From assembly GCA_013361475.1 (NCBI GenBank), contig JABFYB010000206.1, forward strand, positions 1-41,319: a DNA stretch of 41,319 bases, given 5' to 3'. Positions 33,427 through 41,319 of the stretch are shown in pieces. Positions within the stretch are counted from its first letter, which is position 1. Each line of letters begins with the position of its first letter. This stretch comes from Hamadaea sp. GTDB taxonomy: Bacteria > Actinomycetota > Actinomycetes > Mycobacteriales > Micromonosporaceae. The position numbers were made by a program, and so were the translations under genes. The notes below the pieces were generated by a model. It was not told where the DNA came from. It worked only from the letters and a program-made list of their open reading frames with translations, and did no database searches.

Positions 33427-34812
33427 TCAGCCGCCTTGCTCGCCGGTCAGCGCCCGGACGGCGGCGGCGTACGCCGAACCTCGATGGTCATACCCGTGGA
33501 ACATGTCCTTGCTGGCCGCGGCCGGAGCGAGCAACACGGTGTCACCCGGCTGCGCGAGCTGTGCCGCGGCCGCGACGACCTCGCCCATCGCTCCATCATC
33601 AGTCCTGGCGACCTGGACGACGGGGAGCTCGGGCGCGTGTCGCGCCAACGCGGCCGCGATCTCCTCGCGGTCCACCCCGAGCAGCACGGCGCCGGTCAAC
33701 CGGGGCACGACCGTCCGGACCAGCTCGTCGACGTCCACCCCCTTCAGCTGACCGCCGGCGACCCACACGATCCGCGGGTACGCCGAGAGCGACGCCAGCG
33801 CCGCGTGCGGATTGGTCGCCTTGCTGTCGTCCACATAGGTCACACCGGCCACCGTCGTCACGTACGCGTTCCGATGCGGCTCGGGCACGTATCCGGCGAG
33901 CCCGTCGCGGATGGCCTCGACGGGAACCCCGTACGCCACGGCCAGCGCGGCGGCGGCGAGCGCGTTGGCGACGTTGTGCGTACCGGCGGGCTTGATCCGC
34001 TCGGCCTCGATGATCGGGTGCCCGTCCGGCGTCGTCAGCCAGCCGTCCAGCACACCGAAGGTCGCCGGGGACGGGGTACCCAGCGTGAAGGAGATCGGCG
34101 CGGATCCGCCCGCCCGGTGGAGCGCGGCGGCGACGCGGGCGTCGTCGGCGTTGCCCACGGCGACTCCGGTCCCAGCCCGGGCCGACCGCCAGATCGCTTC
34201 CTTCGCTCCCGCGTACGCGTCGAAGTCGCCGTGCCATTCGAGATGGTCGTCGGCGAGGTTGAGGATCGCCCCGGCCTCGGGCGCCAGTCGCGACGACCAG
34301 TGGAGCTGGAAGCTGGACAGCTCGACGGCGAGCACGTCGAGCCCGTCCGGCAACTCCACCAGCGGCTCGCCGATGTTGCCGAACGCGCCGGTCCGATGCC
34401 CGGCGGCCCGCAGGATCGCCTCGAGCATCGTGACCGTGGTCGTCTTGCCGTTGGTGCCCGTCAGGGCCAGCCAGGTGGGCGCGCCCGGACCCCGCAGCCG
34501 CCAGGCCAGTTCGGGTTCGGAGTAGACGTCGATTCCCGCCGCCACCGCTGCGGCAGCGAGCGGGTGGTACGGCGGCACGCCCGGCGAGACCACGACATCC
34601 GATACTCCGGACAAGAGTCCCGAATCTACCGAGCCCGCAGCGTCGGAGACGACGATCCGAGCGCCGAGATCGCCCAGCGCCGAGAGAGCGGCCGTCGGCT
34701 TCTGGTCGACGACCGTGACCCGCGCCCCGTGCTTCAGCAGCGCCCGGGCGCTCGCGGCCCCGGCGGTGCCGGAGCCGACGACGAGCACGGCACGGTCGTC
34801 GAAGGAACTCAT
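33427..34812 (-). CDS. murD: UDP-N-acetylmuramoylalanine-D-glutamate ligase
   Basis: A 461-residue Mur ligase adding D-glutamate to UDP-MurNAc-L-Ala. The N-terminal Rossmann domain (LVVGSGTAGAASARALL, 10-26) is followed by the ATP loop LTGTNGKTTT (118-126), a VELSSFQLHW segment, NLADDHLEWHG, the HNVANALAAAALA region and DDSKATNPHAA in the third domain. All the motifs needed for activity are in place. ATG at 34812 shares a base with the mraY stop (TGATG), so the two are translationally coupled; ftsW starts 10 nt downstream. Confidence 0.96.
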   Translation of the reverse strand: MSSFDDRAVLVVGSGTAGAASARALLKHGARVTVVDQKPTAALSALGDLGARIVVSDAAGSVDSGLLSGVSDVVVSPGVPPYHPLAAAAVAAGIDVYSEPELAWRLRGPGAPTWLALTGTNGKTTTVTMLEAILRAAGHRTGAFGNIGEPLVELPDGLDVLAVELSSFQLHWSSRLAPEAGAILNLADDHLEWHGDFDAYAGAKEAIWRSARAGTGVAVGNADDARVAAALHRAGGSAPISFTLGTPSPATFGVLDGWLTTPDGHPIIEAERIKPAGTHNVANALAAAALAVAYGVPVEAIRDGLAGYVPEPHRNAYVTTVAGVTYVDDSKATNPHAALASLSAYPRIVWVAGGQLKGVDVDELVRTVVPRLTGAVLLGVDREEIAAALARHAPELPVVQVARTDDGAMGEVVAAAAQLAQPGDTVLLAPAAASKDMFHGYDHRGSAYAAAVRALTGEQGG

Positions 34813-35921
34813 CAGCTGACCGCGCTCAGGAAGTCGGCGTAGAAGATGCCCAGCGCGACCGCCACGCCGATGCCGGCGATGATCCAGAAGCGGATCACGA
34901 TGTTGACCTCGCTCCAGCCCACTAATTCGAAATGGTGCTGGAGAGGTGACATGCGGAAGACCCGTTTACCGGTGGTCTTGTAGGAGATCCGCTGGATGAT
35001 CACGCTCATCGTGACGATGACGAACAGCGCGCCCAGGATCGGCAGCAGGAGCGTGGTCCGGGTGGAGACGGCCAGGCCGCCGACCAGGCCGCCCAGGCCG
35101 AGCGCGCCGGTGTCGCCCATGAAGATCCGGGCCGGGTACGCGTTCCACCACAGGAAGCCGACGCAGGCCGCCGCGGCAGCCGCCCCGATCATGGCGATCT
35201 CCAGCGGGTCTCGGACCATGTAGCAGTAGCCCGACTTGTACGCGGGGTCGGCGCACCAGTGCCGGTACTGCCAGAACCCGATGAACGCGTACGCCGACAG
35301 GACCATGAACGAGGCGCCGGTGGCGAGACCGTCGAGACCGTCGGTGAGGTTGACGCCGTTGCTGGCCGCGAGGATGACCAGGACGAAGACGATGATGGCG
35401 CCGATCCGGCCGAGCTCCAGCCAGTCGATGTCGCGGATGAACGACAGCTTCGTGCTGGCCACGGTCTGCTGGTTGGTGCTCTTGAACGCGTCGATCGGCC
35501 AGATCGCGATGACGCCGAAGACCACGCCGACGATCAGCTGGCCGAGGAGCTTGCCGCGTTCCTTGAGGCCCTCGCTGTTGCGCTTGCGTACCTTGAGGAA
35601 GTCGTCGATGAAGCCGACCGCGCCGCAGAACACGAACAGCCCGAGCAGGACCAGGCCGGTGATGGTCGGGCGGACCTGGCCGATCTGCGCCTTGGGCAGG
35701 GTGATCAGGGCGATGTGCCCGGCGACGTACGCGATGACGGTCGAGACGATGAAGACGACACCACCCATCGTGGGGGTGCCCTTCTTGGTCTGGTGCATCT
35801 GCGGTCCGTCGGAGCGGATCGGCTGCCCGGCCTTGAGCCGGGTGAACGCTCGGATGGCCAGCGGCGTACCGAACAAGGAGACCGCGAACGCCACGATGAT
35901 CGCGACGAAAACCGCCCTCAT
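34812..35921 (-). CDS. mraY: Phospho-N-acetylmuramoyl-pentapeptide transferase
   Basis: A 369-residue integral membrane enzyme with ten hydrophobic helices that transfers phospho-MurNAc-pentapeptide to undecaprenyl phosphate, forming lipid I. Motifs include [13 protein letters not shown] (42-54), the catalytic aspartates GFIDDFLK (103-110), [15 protein letters not shown] and [20 protein letters not shown], and [16 protein letters not shown] near the C-terminus. ATG at 35921 overlaps the murF stop as ATGA. A short cysteine-containing periplasmic loop ([16 protein letters not shown]) is noticeable. Confidence 0.97.
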   Translation of the reverse strand: MRAVFVAIIVAFAVSLFGTPLAIRAFTRLKAGQPIRSDGPQMHQTKKGTPTMGGVVFIVSTVIAYVAGHIALITLPKAQIGQVRPTITGLVLLGLFVFCGAVGFIDDFLKVRKRNSEGLKERGKLLGQLIVGVVFGVIAIWPIDAFKSTNQQTVASTKLSFIRDIDWLELGRIGAIIVFVLVILAASNGVNLTDGLDGLATGASFMVLSAYAFIGFWQYRHWCADPAYKSGYCYMVRDPLEIAMIGAAAAAACVGFLWWNAYPARIFMGDTGALGLGGLVGGLAVSTRTTLLLPILGALFVIVTMSVIIQRISYKTTGKRVFRMSPLQHHFELVGWSEVNIVIRFWIIAGIGVAVALGIFYADFLSAVS

Positions 35922-37357
35922 GCCACGTCCTCCGAACGCAGCGCGTCGACGACTTGCCACGTCCGATAGCGCGAGCCCTTCACCAGCACGACGTCGCCGG
36001 GGCGCAGCCGCTCCCCGAGCAGCGCGACGGCCGCGTCCTGATCGCTGACCAGCACCGAGTCTCCTCCCCATCGCGCCACCGCCGTCGCTCCGTCGCGAAT
36101 CGGCGCGGCGTTGTCGCCGACCACGACCAGCAGGCTCACGTCCGTCTCGGCGGCGATCCGGCCCACCTCTTCGTGCCCGGACCGCTCGTGTTCGCCGAGT
36201 TCGGCGTGATAACCCAGCACCGCCACCGTGCGGCGGGCGGGTCCGTCCGGGGCGTTGCCCAGGGCGGCCAGCGCGCGCAGCGCGGCGGCGGTCGAGGCCG
36301 GATTGGCGTTGTACGAGTCGTCGATCACCGTGACACCGTCGGCACGGTCGAAGACATCCATCCTTCGGCTGGAGACCGCGCGCAACGTGGACAGCCCATC
36401 GCCACACTCGGTCACGGTCATCCCAGCCGCTCGCGCCACGGCCGCCGCGGCCAGCGAGTTGCCCACCTGGTGGGCGCCGGCCACGGTCAGGGTCACGGCC
36501 GTCTCGCCTTCCGGCCAGATCAGCTTGTACGCCGGGCGCCCGAGCCCGTCGAGGGTGACGTCGTCGGCGCGTACCTCGGCCGACTGCACTCCTGGCGTCT
36601 CGGCGCGAGCGCCTCCCCGGCGGTCGGCGATCCCGACGCCGACCACGCGAGCGTGCGTACGGGACGCCATCGCGGCCACCCGAGGGTCGTCGACGTTGAG
36701 GACGGCCACGCCGTCGGCGGGCAACGCCTCGACCAGTTCGCCCTTGGCCTCGGCGATCTTGTCCTGGGACCCGAACTCGCCGATGTGCGCGACGCCTACG
36801 TTGATCACCACGCCGATCTTGGGCGGGGCGATGCCGCAGAGGTAGGTCAGGTGGCCCGGCCCGCGTGCGCCCATCTCCAGGACGAGGAAGCGGGTCTGCT
36901 CGTCGGCCATGAGCGCGGTGTGCGGCAGCCCGAGTTCGTTGTTGAACGTGCCGGGCGGGGCGACCGTCGGGCCGAGGCGCGACAGCAGCTGGCCGATCAT
37001 GTCCTTGGTGCTCGTCTTGCCGGACGAGCCGGTGATCCCGATGACGGTGAGCTGCGGCAGCCGGTCGAGCACCGCGCGCGCCAGTCGTCCGATCGCCGTC
37101 AGGGCGTCGTCGACCAGCACCATCGGGACGCCCGGGACGGCGCGGGTGCCGAGGACCGCCGTGGCCCCGTCGGCCACCGCGCGGGCGGCGAAGTCGTGCC
37201 CGTCGACGTTGGCCCCGGGGAACGCCACGAACAGGCCGCCGGTCAGATCCCGGCGGGTGTCGTACTCGACGGGGCCGGTCACCGCCGCCTGGGGGTCCGC
37301 CTCGCTGAGCGTGCCGCCGACGGCCGAGGCGATCTCGGCCAGCGTCATCCGGATCAT
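35918..37357 (-). CDS. murF: UDP-N-acetylmuramoyl-tripeptide-D-alanyl-D-alanine ligase
   Basis: A 479-residue Mur ligase that adds the D-Ala-D-Ala dipeptide to the UDP-MurNAc-tripeptide. The N-terminal UDP-binding domain shows [18 protein letters not shown] (31-48), the ATP loop [13 protein letters not shown] (108-120), [35 protein letters not shown] and [10 protein letters not shown]. The [12 protein letters not shown] segment replaces the more usual LG(E/D)M-ELGE form. ATG at 37357 overlaps the murE stop (ATGA), and the end overlaps mraY in the same way. Confidence 0.96.
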   Translation of the reverse strand: MIRMTLAEIASAVGGTLSEADPQAAVTGPVEYDTRRDLTGGLFVAFPGANVDGHDFAARAVADGATAVLGTRAVPGVPMVLVDDALTAIGRLARAVLDRLPQLTVIGITGSSGKTSTKDMIGQLLSRLGPTVAPPGTFNNELGLPHTALMADEQTRFLVLEMGARGPGHLTYLCGIAPPKIGVVINVGVAHIGEFGSQDKIAEAKGELVEALPADGVAVLNVDDPRVAAMASRTHARVVGVGIADRRGGARAETPGVQSAEVRADDVTLDGLGRPAYKLIWPEGETAVTLTVAGAHQVGNSLAAAAVARAAGMTVTECGDGLSTLRAVSSRRMDVFDRADGVTVIDDSYNANPASTAAALRALAALGNAPDGPARRTVAVLGYHAELGEHERSGHEEVGRIAAETDVSLLVVVGDNAAPIRDGATAVARWGGDSVLVSDQDAAVALLGERLRPGDVVLVKGSRYRTWQVVDALRSEDVA

Positions 37358-38889
37358 GCGGGCTCCCCCTCTCGGGCGTCCGCCAGCGCGGCCGCGGTGA
37401 GTGCGTCGGCCAGTTCCACCCGGTCGTCGAACGGCAGCACCTCGGTGCCGACCTCCTGACCGGTCTCGTGGCCCTTGCCGAGGACTGCGATGACGTCGCC
37501 CGTCCGCGCGCGGCGGACGGCCTCGTCGATCGCCTGCCGACGCCCGGCGATCTCGACGACCTCAGCCGGGGTGGGCACACCCGCGATGACCTCGGCCCGA
37601 ATCAGTGCCGGGTCCTCGGTCCGCGGATTGTCGTCGGTGACGATGAGCAGGTCGGAGCCGTCGGCGGCGGCCTTGCCCATGATCGGGCGCTTGCCCCGGT
37701 CGCGGTCGCCGCCTGCGCCGATGACGCAGATGAGCCGCCCGCTCCGGTAGTCCGCCAGTTCGCGTAGCGCCTTCAACGCGGCCACGATCGCGTCCGGCTT
37801 GTGCGCGTAGTCGACCACGCCGACGACGTCCCGACGGGAGTTCGCGGGGCTCGGCACCCGCTCCAACCGCCCCGGTACGCCGGGACACGCGGCGATGCCG
37901 TCGGCGGCCGTCTGCGGGTCCACTCCGACCTCGGTCAACGCAGCCAGCGCCAGCAGTGCGTTCGCGACGTTGTGGCGGCCCGCCAACGCGACCCCGGCCC
38001 GCACCGGCGCACCCCCCGGCCCGTACGCCGTGAACTGCTGGTCGTAGCCGCCGGAGACGCTTTCCGCGTACCAGCTGGCCTTGGTGTCGCCCGACGCGGA
38101 GTAGGTGACGGTCGTGGGCTGGATTAGCGGGGTGAGCGCGGGGTCGTCGAGGTTGAGGACCTCGGACCGGGCGCGTCCGTCGAAGAGCGAGGCCTTGGCG
38201 GCGAAGTACTCCTCCGTGCTGGCGTGGAAGTCGAGATGGTCGAGCCCGAAGTTGGTCCAGCCGGCCACCGCGAAGCGGACGCCGCCGACCCGGCCGAGGG
38301 CCAGCGCGTGGCTGGAGACCTCCATGACGACCGCCGTGACCCCGTTCTCCTTGGCCACCGCGAGCAGCGCGTGGAGGTCGGTCGCCTCGGGCGTGGTGCG
38401 TTTGCTCGTGACGCGCAGATCGCCGAGCCGGGTCTCCACGGTGCCGATGATGCCGGTGACGTGCCCGGCCGCCCGCAATCCCGACTCGATCAGGTACGCC
38501 GTCGACGTCTTCCCGGCGGTCCCGGTGATGCCGATGAGCACCAGCTCGCGGCTCGGTTCGCCGTAGACGCGGTCGGCGACCAGCCCGAGCACCGCCCGGG
38601 GATCGTCGACGATCAGCGCGGGCAGCCCGGCGGCGGCCGCCGCCTCGGCCCCCGCGGCGTCGGTCAGGACGGCGACCGCCCCAGCCTCGGCCGTCTGGCC
38701 GACGAACTCGGCGCCGTGCCGGCGGGAACCCGGCAACGCGGCGTAGAGATCACCGGGTAGCACCTCGTCGCTGGCGTGCGTCACGCCGCTCACCAGCGGT
38801 CCCGGCTCGGTGGCCGGGAGCGAGAGCAGCGCACCCAGGGTGGCCAGCGCCACGGGCTCGCAGGACGCGGGTCGGAGACTGACAGGCAC
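37354..38889 (-). CDS. murE: UDP-N-acetylmuramoyl-L-alanyl-D-glutamate-2,6-diaminopimelate ligase
   Basis: A 511-residue Mur ligase adding the third peptide residue. Motifs are the UDP-binding [22 protein letters not shown], the ATP loop [10 protein letters not shown] (121-130), [38 protein letters not shown] and [11 protein letters not shown]. The selectivity motif [13 protein letters not shown] predicts meso-diaminopimelate rather than lysine, fitting the wall type of Micromonosporaceae. ATG at 38889 lies 21 bp after ftsI, and the stop overlaps murF. It acts in the cytoplasm between MurD and MurF. Confidence 0.96.
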   Translation of the reverse strand: MPVSLRPASCEPVALATLGALLSLPATEPGPLVSGVTHASDEVLPGDLYAALPGSRRHGAEFVGQTAEAGAVAVLTDAAGAEAAAAAGLPALIVDDPRAVLGLVADRVYGEPSRELVLIGITGTAGKTSTAYLIESGLRAAGHVTGIIGTVETRLGDLRVTSKRTTPEATDLHALLAVAKENGVTAVVMEVSSHALALGRVGGVRFAVAGWTNFGLDHLDFHASTEEYFAAKASLFDGRARSEVLNLDDPALTPLIQPTTVTYSASGDTKASWYAESVSGGYDQQFTAYGPGGAPVRAGVALAGRHNVANALLALAALTEVGVDPQTAADGIAACPGVPGRLERVPSPANSRRDVVGVVDYAHKPDAIVAALKALRELADYRSGRLICVIGAGGDRDRGKRPIMGKAAADGSDLLIVTDDNPRTEDPALIRAEVIAGVPTPAEVVEIAGRRQAIDEAVRRARTGDVIAVLGKGHETGQEVGTEVLPFDDRVELADALTAAALADAREGEPA

Positions 38890-38910
38890 GCTTGAGCACC
38901 CTACCGGAGG

Positions 38911-41022
38911 TCAGCGGGTCGCCACGAAGGTCGGGGGCTTCTCCCCGCTCGGGGCGACACCGAAGTGCTTGAGCGCGAAGGACATCATGTCTTTGAAGGC
39001 CGGACCGCAGACCACGCCGCCGTTCCCGCCCGGGGTGTACGCGAACACGCCGATGACGTAGCGCGGCGACTCGGCCGGAGCCATGCCGATGAACGACGCG
39101 ACCTCGCCCTTGCCGTACCCGTTCGTGGCGTAATAGCGCCCGGTGCCCGTCTTGCCGGCGACCCGGTAACCCGCGATCGCGGCGCTGCGCGCGGTCGCCC
39201 CCGGCGCCGTCGTCACCGGCTCCATGATCTGCCGCAACTGAGCGGCGTGCTCGGCGCTGATCACCCGGTGGCTGGCCGCCGCCACGGCCGGCTGGACCTT
39301 GCCGTCCGGGCCGATGATGTTCTTGACCAGATGCGGCTGGATCCAGACGCCGTCGTTCGCGATCGCCGCGTACGCCGCGGTCATCTGCAACGGGGTCACC
39401 GAGACGCCGTTGCCGATCGGGATCGAGCCGAAGTCCGACCCCTGCCACTCCGACGGCGGCCGGGCGACCCCGGATGCCTCGCCCGGAATGGAGATCCCGG
39501 TGGGCTGCCCGAGCCCGAACAGGCGCTGGTACTTGTAGAGGTTCTCCGCGCCCAGCTGCTGCGAGATCTTGATGGTGCCCACGTTCGACGAGTACGCCAT
39601 CAGCCCCGGCATGGTGATCTTCGTGCCGCTGGGGAACGGGTGAGTGTCCTCATAGGTCTTGTCGGCGACCTTGATCGTCGGCGCGACCGTCACCGTCGAG
39701 TCCGGCGTGATGACGCCTTCCTCCAGCGCCCCGGCCAGCACGATCGCCTTGTGCACCGAACCCGGGTCGACCAGTTCGTTGCTCGCGACGTCGCCCCGAT
39801 CCTGCGGGCGGCTCGCCAGCGGGTTGGCCGCGTCGTAGGTCGGCCAGCTCGCCTGCGCCACCACCTCGCCGGTCTTGACGTCGATCACCGTCGCGCTCCC
39901 GAAGATCGCCTTGACCTGCTGCATCTTGGCGGTGAGGATGCGCTGGACCTCGTACTGGAGATCCCGGTCGATGGTGAGCTGCAGGGTCGAGCCGTTCCGC
40001 GCCGGGACCGTCTTGTGGTAGCCGCCGGGGATCTCCTTGTCGAGCTGATCCCCTCGGCCCACCTCATAGGTGCGCAGGCCGTTCTTCCCGGCGAGGAGAT
40101 CGTCGAAGCGCGCCTCCAGACCGACCAGCCCGCCGTCCTCGCCGGTGAAGCCGATGAGGTTCGCGGCGACGTCCTGGCTGAGCACGTCGCGCCGATCCGC
40201 CCGGTCGACGCCGATGCCCTTGAGGTTCAGCGCCCGCACGGCATCGCCGGTCTCGATCCGCACGCCCTGCGCCAGCACCTCGTAGCTCTGCGGCTTGGTG
40301 CTGTTCGGCTGATTGTGCGGTTCCAACAGCGGCAGCAACTCCGACACCGGGCGCCCCAGCAGCGGGGCGAGCCGGGCTGCGGCCCCCGCCGGGTCCTCGA
40401 TCAGGGTCGGGTCGGCGAACACCGTACGCGCCTCGACGCTGTGCACCATGATCGCGCCGTTACGGTCCAAAATGGAGCCCCGGGACGCGTACAGGGTCTG
40501 GTGTTCGAGGCGTTGGTCCAAGCCCTGAGCCGCCGCCGCGGGCGCGCCCTCGAACTGCAACTCGACGAGGCGTACGCCGACCGCCGTGAACATGAGCAGC
40601 GCGAGCCCGGCCGCCAGGCGCAGCCGTCGCTGGGGGTTGGCCGGACGCGGCGGCTTGGGCACCTTGACCGCCTTCGGCCGCCCCTTGACCCCGCGCCCCC
40701 CGCGCCCCCCTGCTCCGCGCGCCCCGCCCCCGCCCGCCCTTTCCGCGCGATCATGAACTTTCGGTCGTGATCCACCGGCGTGGCGTGTCCGGGAGTCCCT
40801 GATCGACTCCTCTTCCTCATGATCGATCGGCGGCACGACCCGCAGCGACGACTGCTCGCGTACGGTGCGGCCGCGGGGGGTGTAGGCGCGCGCCCGGCCC
40901 AGTCCGCTGCGGTTCTGGCCGCCCGAACGGCCGGTGGGCGCACCGGACTTGCCGGTGCGCCCACGGTCGCCGAAGCCCTGCCCGTCGGACCCCCGTCCGT
41001 CGGAGCCACGCTGCTGCGGCAT
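38911..41022 (-). CDS. ftsI: Septal penicillin-binding protein (class B PBP, FtsI/PBP3)
   Basis: A 703-residue class B PBP, the septal transpeptidase. A long Gly/Arg-rich cytoplasmic tail (1-132) precedes one transmembrane helix (~134-151), the dimerisation domain (starts RGSILDRNGAIMVHSVEART, 181-200), and the transpeptidase domain with SVHK (422-425, nucleophile Ser422), SSN (478-480) and KTGTG (624-628). The tail is roughly 100 residues longer than in E. coli FtsI. ATG at 41022 shares a base with the stop of the ftsL-like gene. The 21-bp gap to murE has no obvious promoter. Confidence 0.95.
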   Translation of the reverse strand: MPQQRGSDGRGSDGQGFGDRGRTGKSGAPTGRSGGQNRSGLGRARAYTPRGRTVREQSSLRVVPPIDHEEEESIRDSRTRHAGGSRPKVHDRAERAGGGGARGAGGRGGRGVKGRPKAVKVPKPPRPANPQRRLRLAAGLALLMFTAVGVRLVELQFEGAPAAAAQGLDQRLEHQTLYASRGSILDRNGAIMVHSVEARTVFADPTLIEDPAGAAARLAPLLGRPVSELLPLLEPHNQPNSTKPQSYEVLAQGVRIETGDAVRALNLKGIGVDRADRRDVLSQDVAANLIGFTGEDGGLVGLEARFDDLLAGKNGLRTYEVGRGDQLDKEIPGGYHKTVPARNGSTLQLTIDRDLQYEVQRILTAKMQQVKAIFGSATVIDVKTGEVVAQASWPTYDAANPLASRPQDRGDVASNELVDPGSVHKAIVLAGALEEGVITPDSTVTVAPTIKVADKTYEDTHPFPSGTKITMPGLMAYSSNVGTIKISQQLGAENLYKYQRLFGLGQPTGISIPGEASGVARPPSEWQGSDFGSIPIGNGVSVTPLQMTAAYAAIANDGVWIQPHLVKNIIGPDGKVQPAVAAASHRVISAEHAAQLRQIMEPVTTAPGATARSAAIAGYRVAGKTGTGRYYATNGYGKGEVASFIGMAPAESPRYVIGVFAYTPGGNGGVVCGPAFKDMMSFALKHFGVAPSGEKPPTFVATR

Positions 41023-41319
41023 CAGCCCCCCTGGCTGGTGATGGCCGGCTCGCCGTTGGCCGGCTGCGGAACACCGACGATGCGGCCGTCCGGCAGCCGG
41101 ATGAAGGCCGGCGCGCCCGCCGGGACCAGGCCCAGCTTGCGAGCCTGAGCCGCCAGGTTGCCCGGCGCCTCCTTCGCGGCGATCTGCTGGTTGAGGTCCT
41201 GCTCCTGCCGGTCCAGCTGGGCCTGCTCCGCCCGCAGCTTGTCGAGCTTGAACGCGTTCTCGTTGATCTTCTGGTTGAGCGCCAGGATGCCCACGACCCC
41301 GGCCATCACCAGGACCACG
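41022..41319 (-). CDS. FtsL/septum formation initiator-like protein, N-terminus beyond the window
   Basis: The last 98 visible residues of a small bitopic division protein; its start lies beyond 41319. It shows the end of a transmembrane helix (VLVMAGVVGILALN), then a coiled coil (KINENAFKLDKLRAEQAQLDRQEQDLNQQIAAKE), then a APGNLAAQARKLGLVPAGAPAFIRL segment, the common pattern of FtsL/DivIC proteins. The location directly upstream of ftsI with a one-base TGATG overlap is the normal ftsL position. Partner of FtsQ and FtsB in activating FtsW/FtsI (family knowledge). Confidence 0.85.
   Translation of the reverse strand, partial: VVLVMAGVVGILALNQKINENAFKLDKLRAEQAQLDRQEQDLNQQIAAKEAPGNLAAQARKLGLVPAGAPAFIRLPDGRIVGVPQPANGEPAITSQGG

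Noticed and set aside
1-41319. tRNA or rRNA genes, insertion sequences, prophage or attachment sites
   Set aside because: No cloverleaf-type sequence, transposase, integrase or flanking direct repeats were recognised on either strand by eye.

Overview
The window looks like chromosomal core DNA from a high-GC actinobacterium, most likely Micromonosporaceae (for example Micromonospora, Actinoplanes or relatives). The reasons are very high GC with GTG and TTG starts, a bifunctional PriA-type HisA, an F420-type luciferase-like oxidoreductase, a DivIVA/Wag31 polar-growth protein, a TraR/DksA-like protein with an Ala/Lys/Pro-rich tail, a MurE with the DNPR motif of meso-diaminopimelate-adding enzymes, and the gene order divIVA-lspA-rluD-dnaE-his known from actinomycetes. 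No tRNA, rRNA, CRISPR array, insertion sequence or phage gene was seen. Coding density is very high; the longest gene-free stretch is about 230 bp.

Layout. Positions 1-4284 (+ strand) hold three accessory genes: a DUF559/AbiEi-like protein, an LLM-class oxidoreductase and a DUF4132 protein. Positions 4300-11275 (- strand) hold a LysE-type exporter and a histidine operon read as hisD-hisC-hisB-small membrane protein-hisH-small membrane protein-priA(hisA)-aroA, mostly with 1 to 8 nt overlaps. A hairpin-rich 128 bp leader with a duplicated ribosome-binding region precedes priA. Positions 11428-12748 hold a Lon-substrate-binding-domain protein (+) and a DUF2567-type membrane protein (-). Positions 12882-16415 are dnaE (replicative Pol III alpha). 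Positions 16520-21253 hold a ParA/MinD-like ATPase, an anchored hypothetical protein, rluD, lspA and the TraR/DksA-like gene; the last four form one tight operon. Positions 21423-24075 hold a CvrA-type cation/proton antiporter, a DUF167 protein and a membrane protein with an Ada-like zinc motif.

Positions 24284-41319 (- strand) are the division and cell wall (dcw) cluster. It reads, in transcription order, ftsL-like (cut by the window end), ftsI, murE, murF, mraY, murD, ftsW, murG, murC, ftsQ, ftsZ, yggS, sepF, yggT, divIVA. Together these make lipid II from UDP-MurNAc, assemble the septal synthase (FtsW/FtsI with FtsQ and FtsL), build the Z ring (FtsZ/SepF) and direct polar growth (DivIVA). 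The pgeF (yfiH) gene usually found between ftsZ and yggS is absent. In its place are a 15-bp perfect inverted repeat and a degenerate copy of the ftsZ 3' end.

No completely new multi-gene system was found. The most interesting items are the candidate RNA switch before priA, the ftsZ 3' duplication, the aroA/priA coupling, the embedded small membrane proteins in the his operon, a set of GATCA-core inverted repeats, and several promoters that predict leaderless mRNAs.
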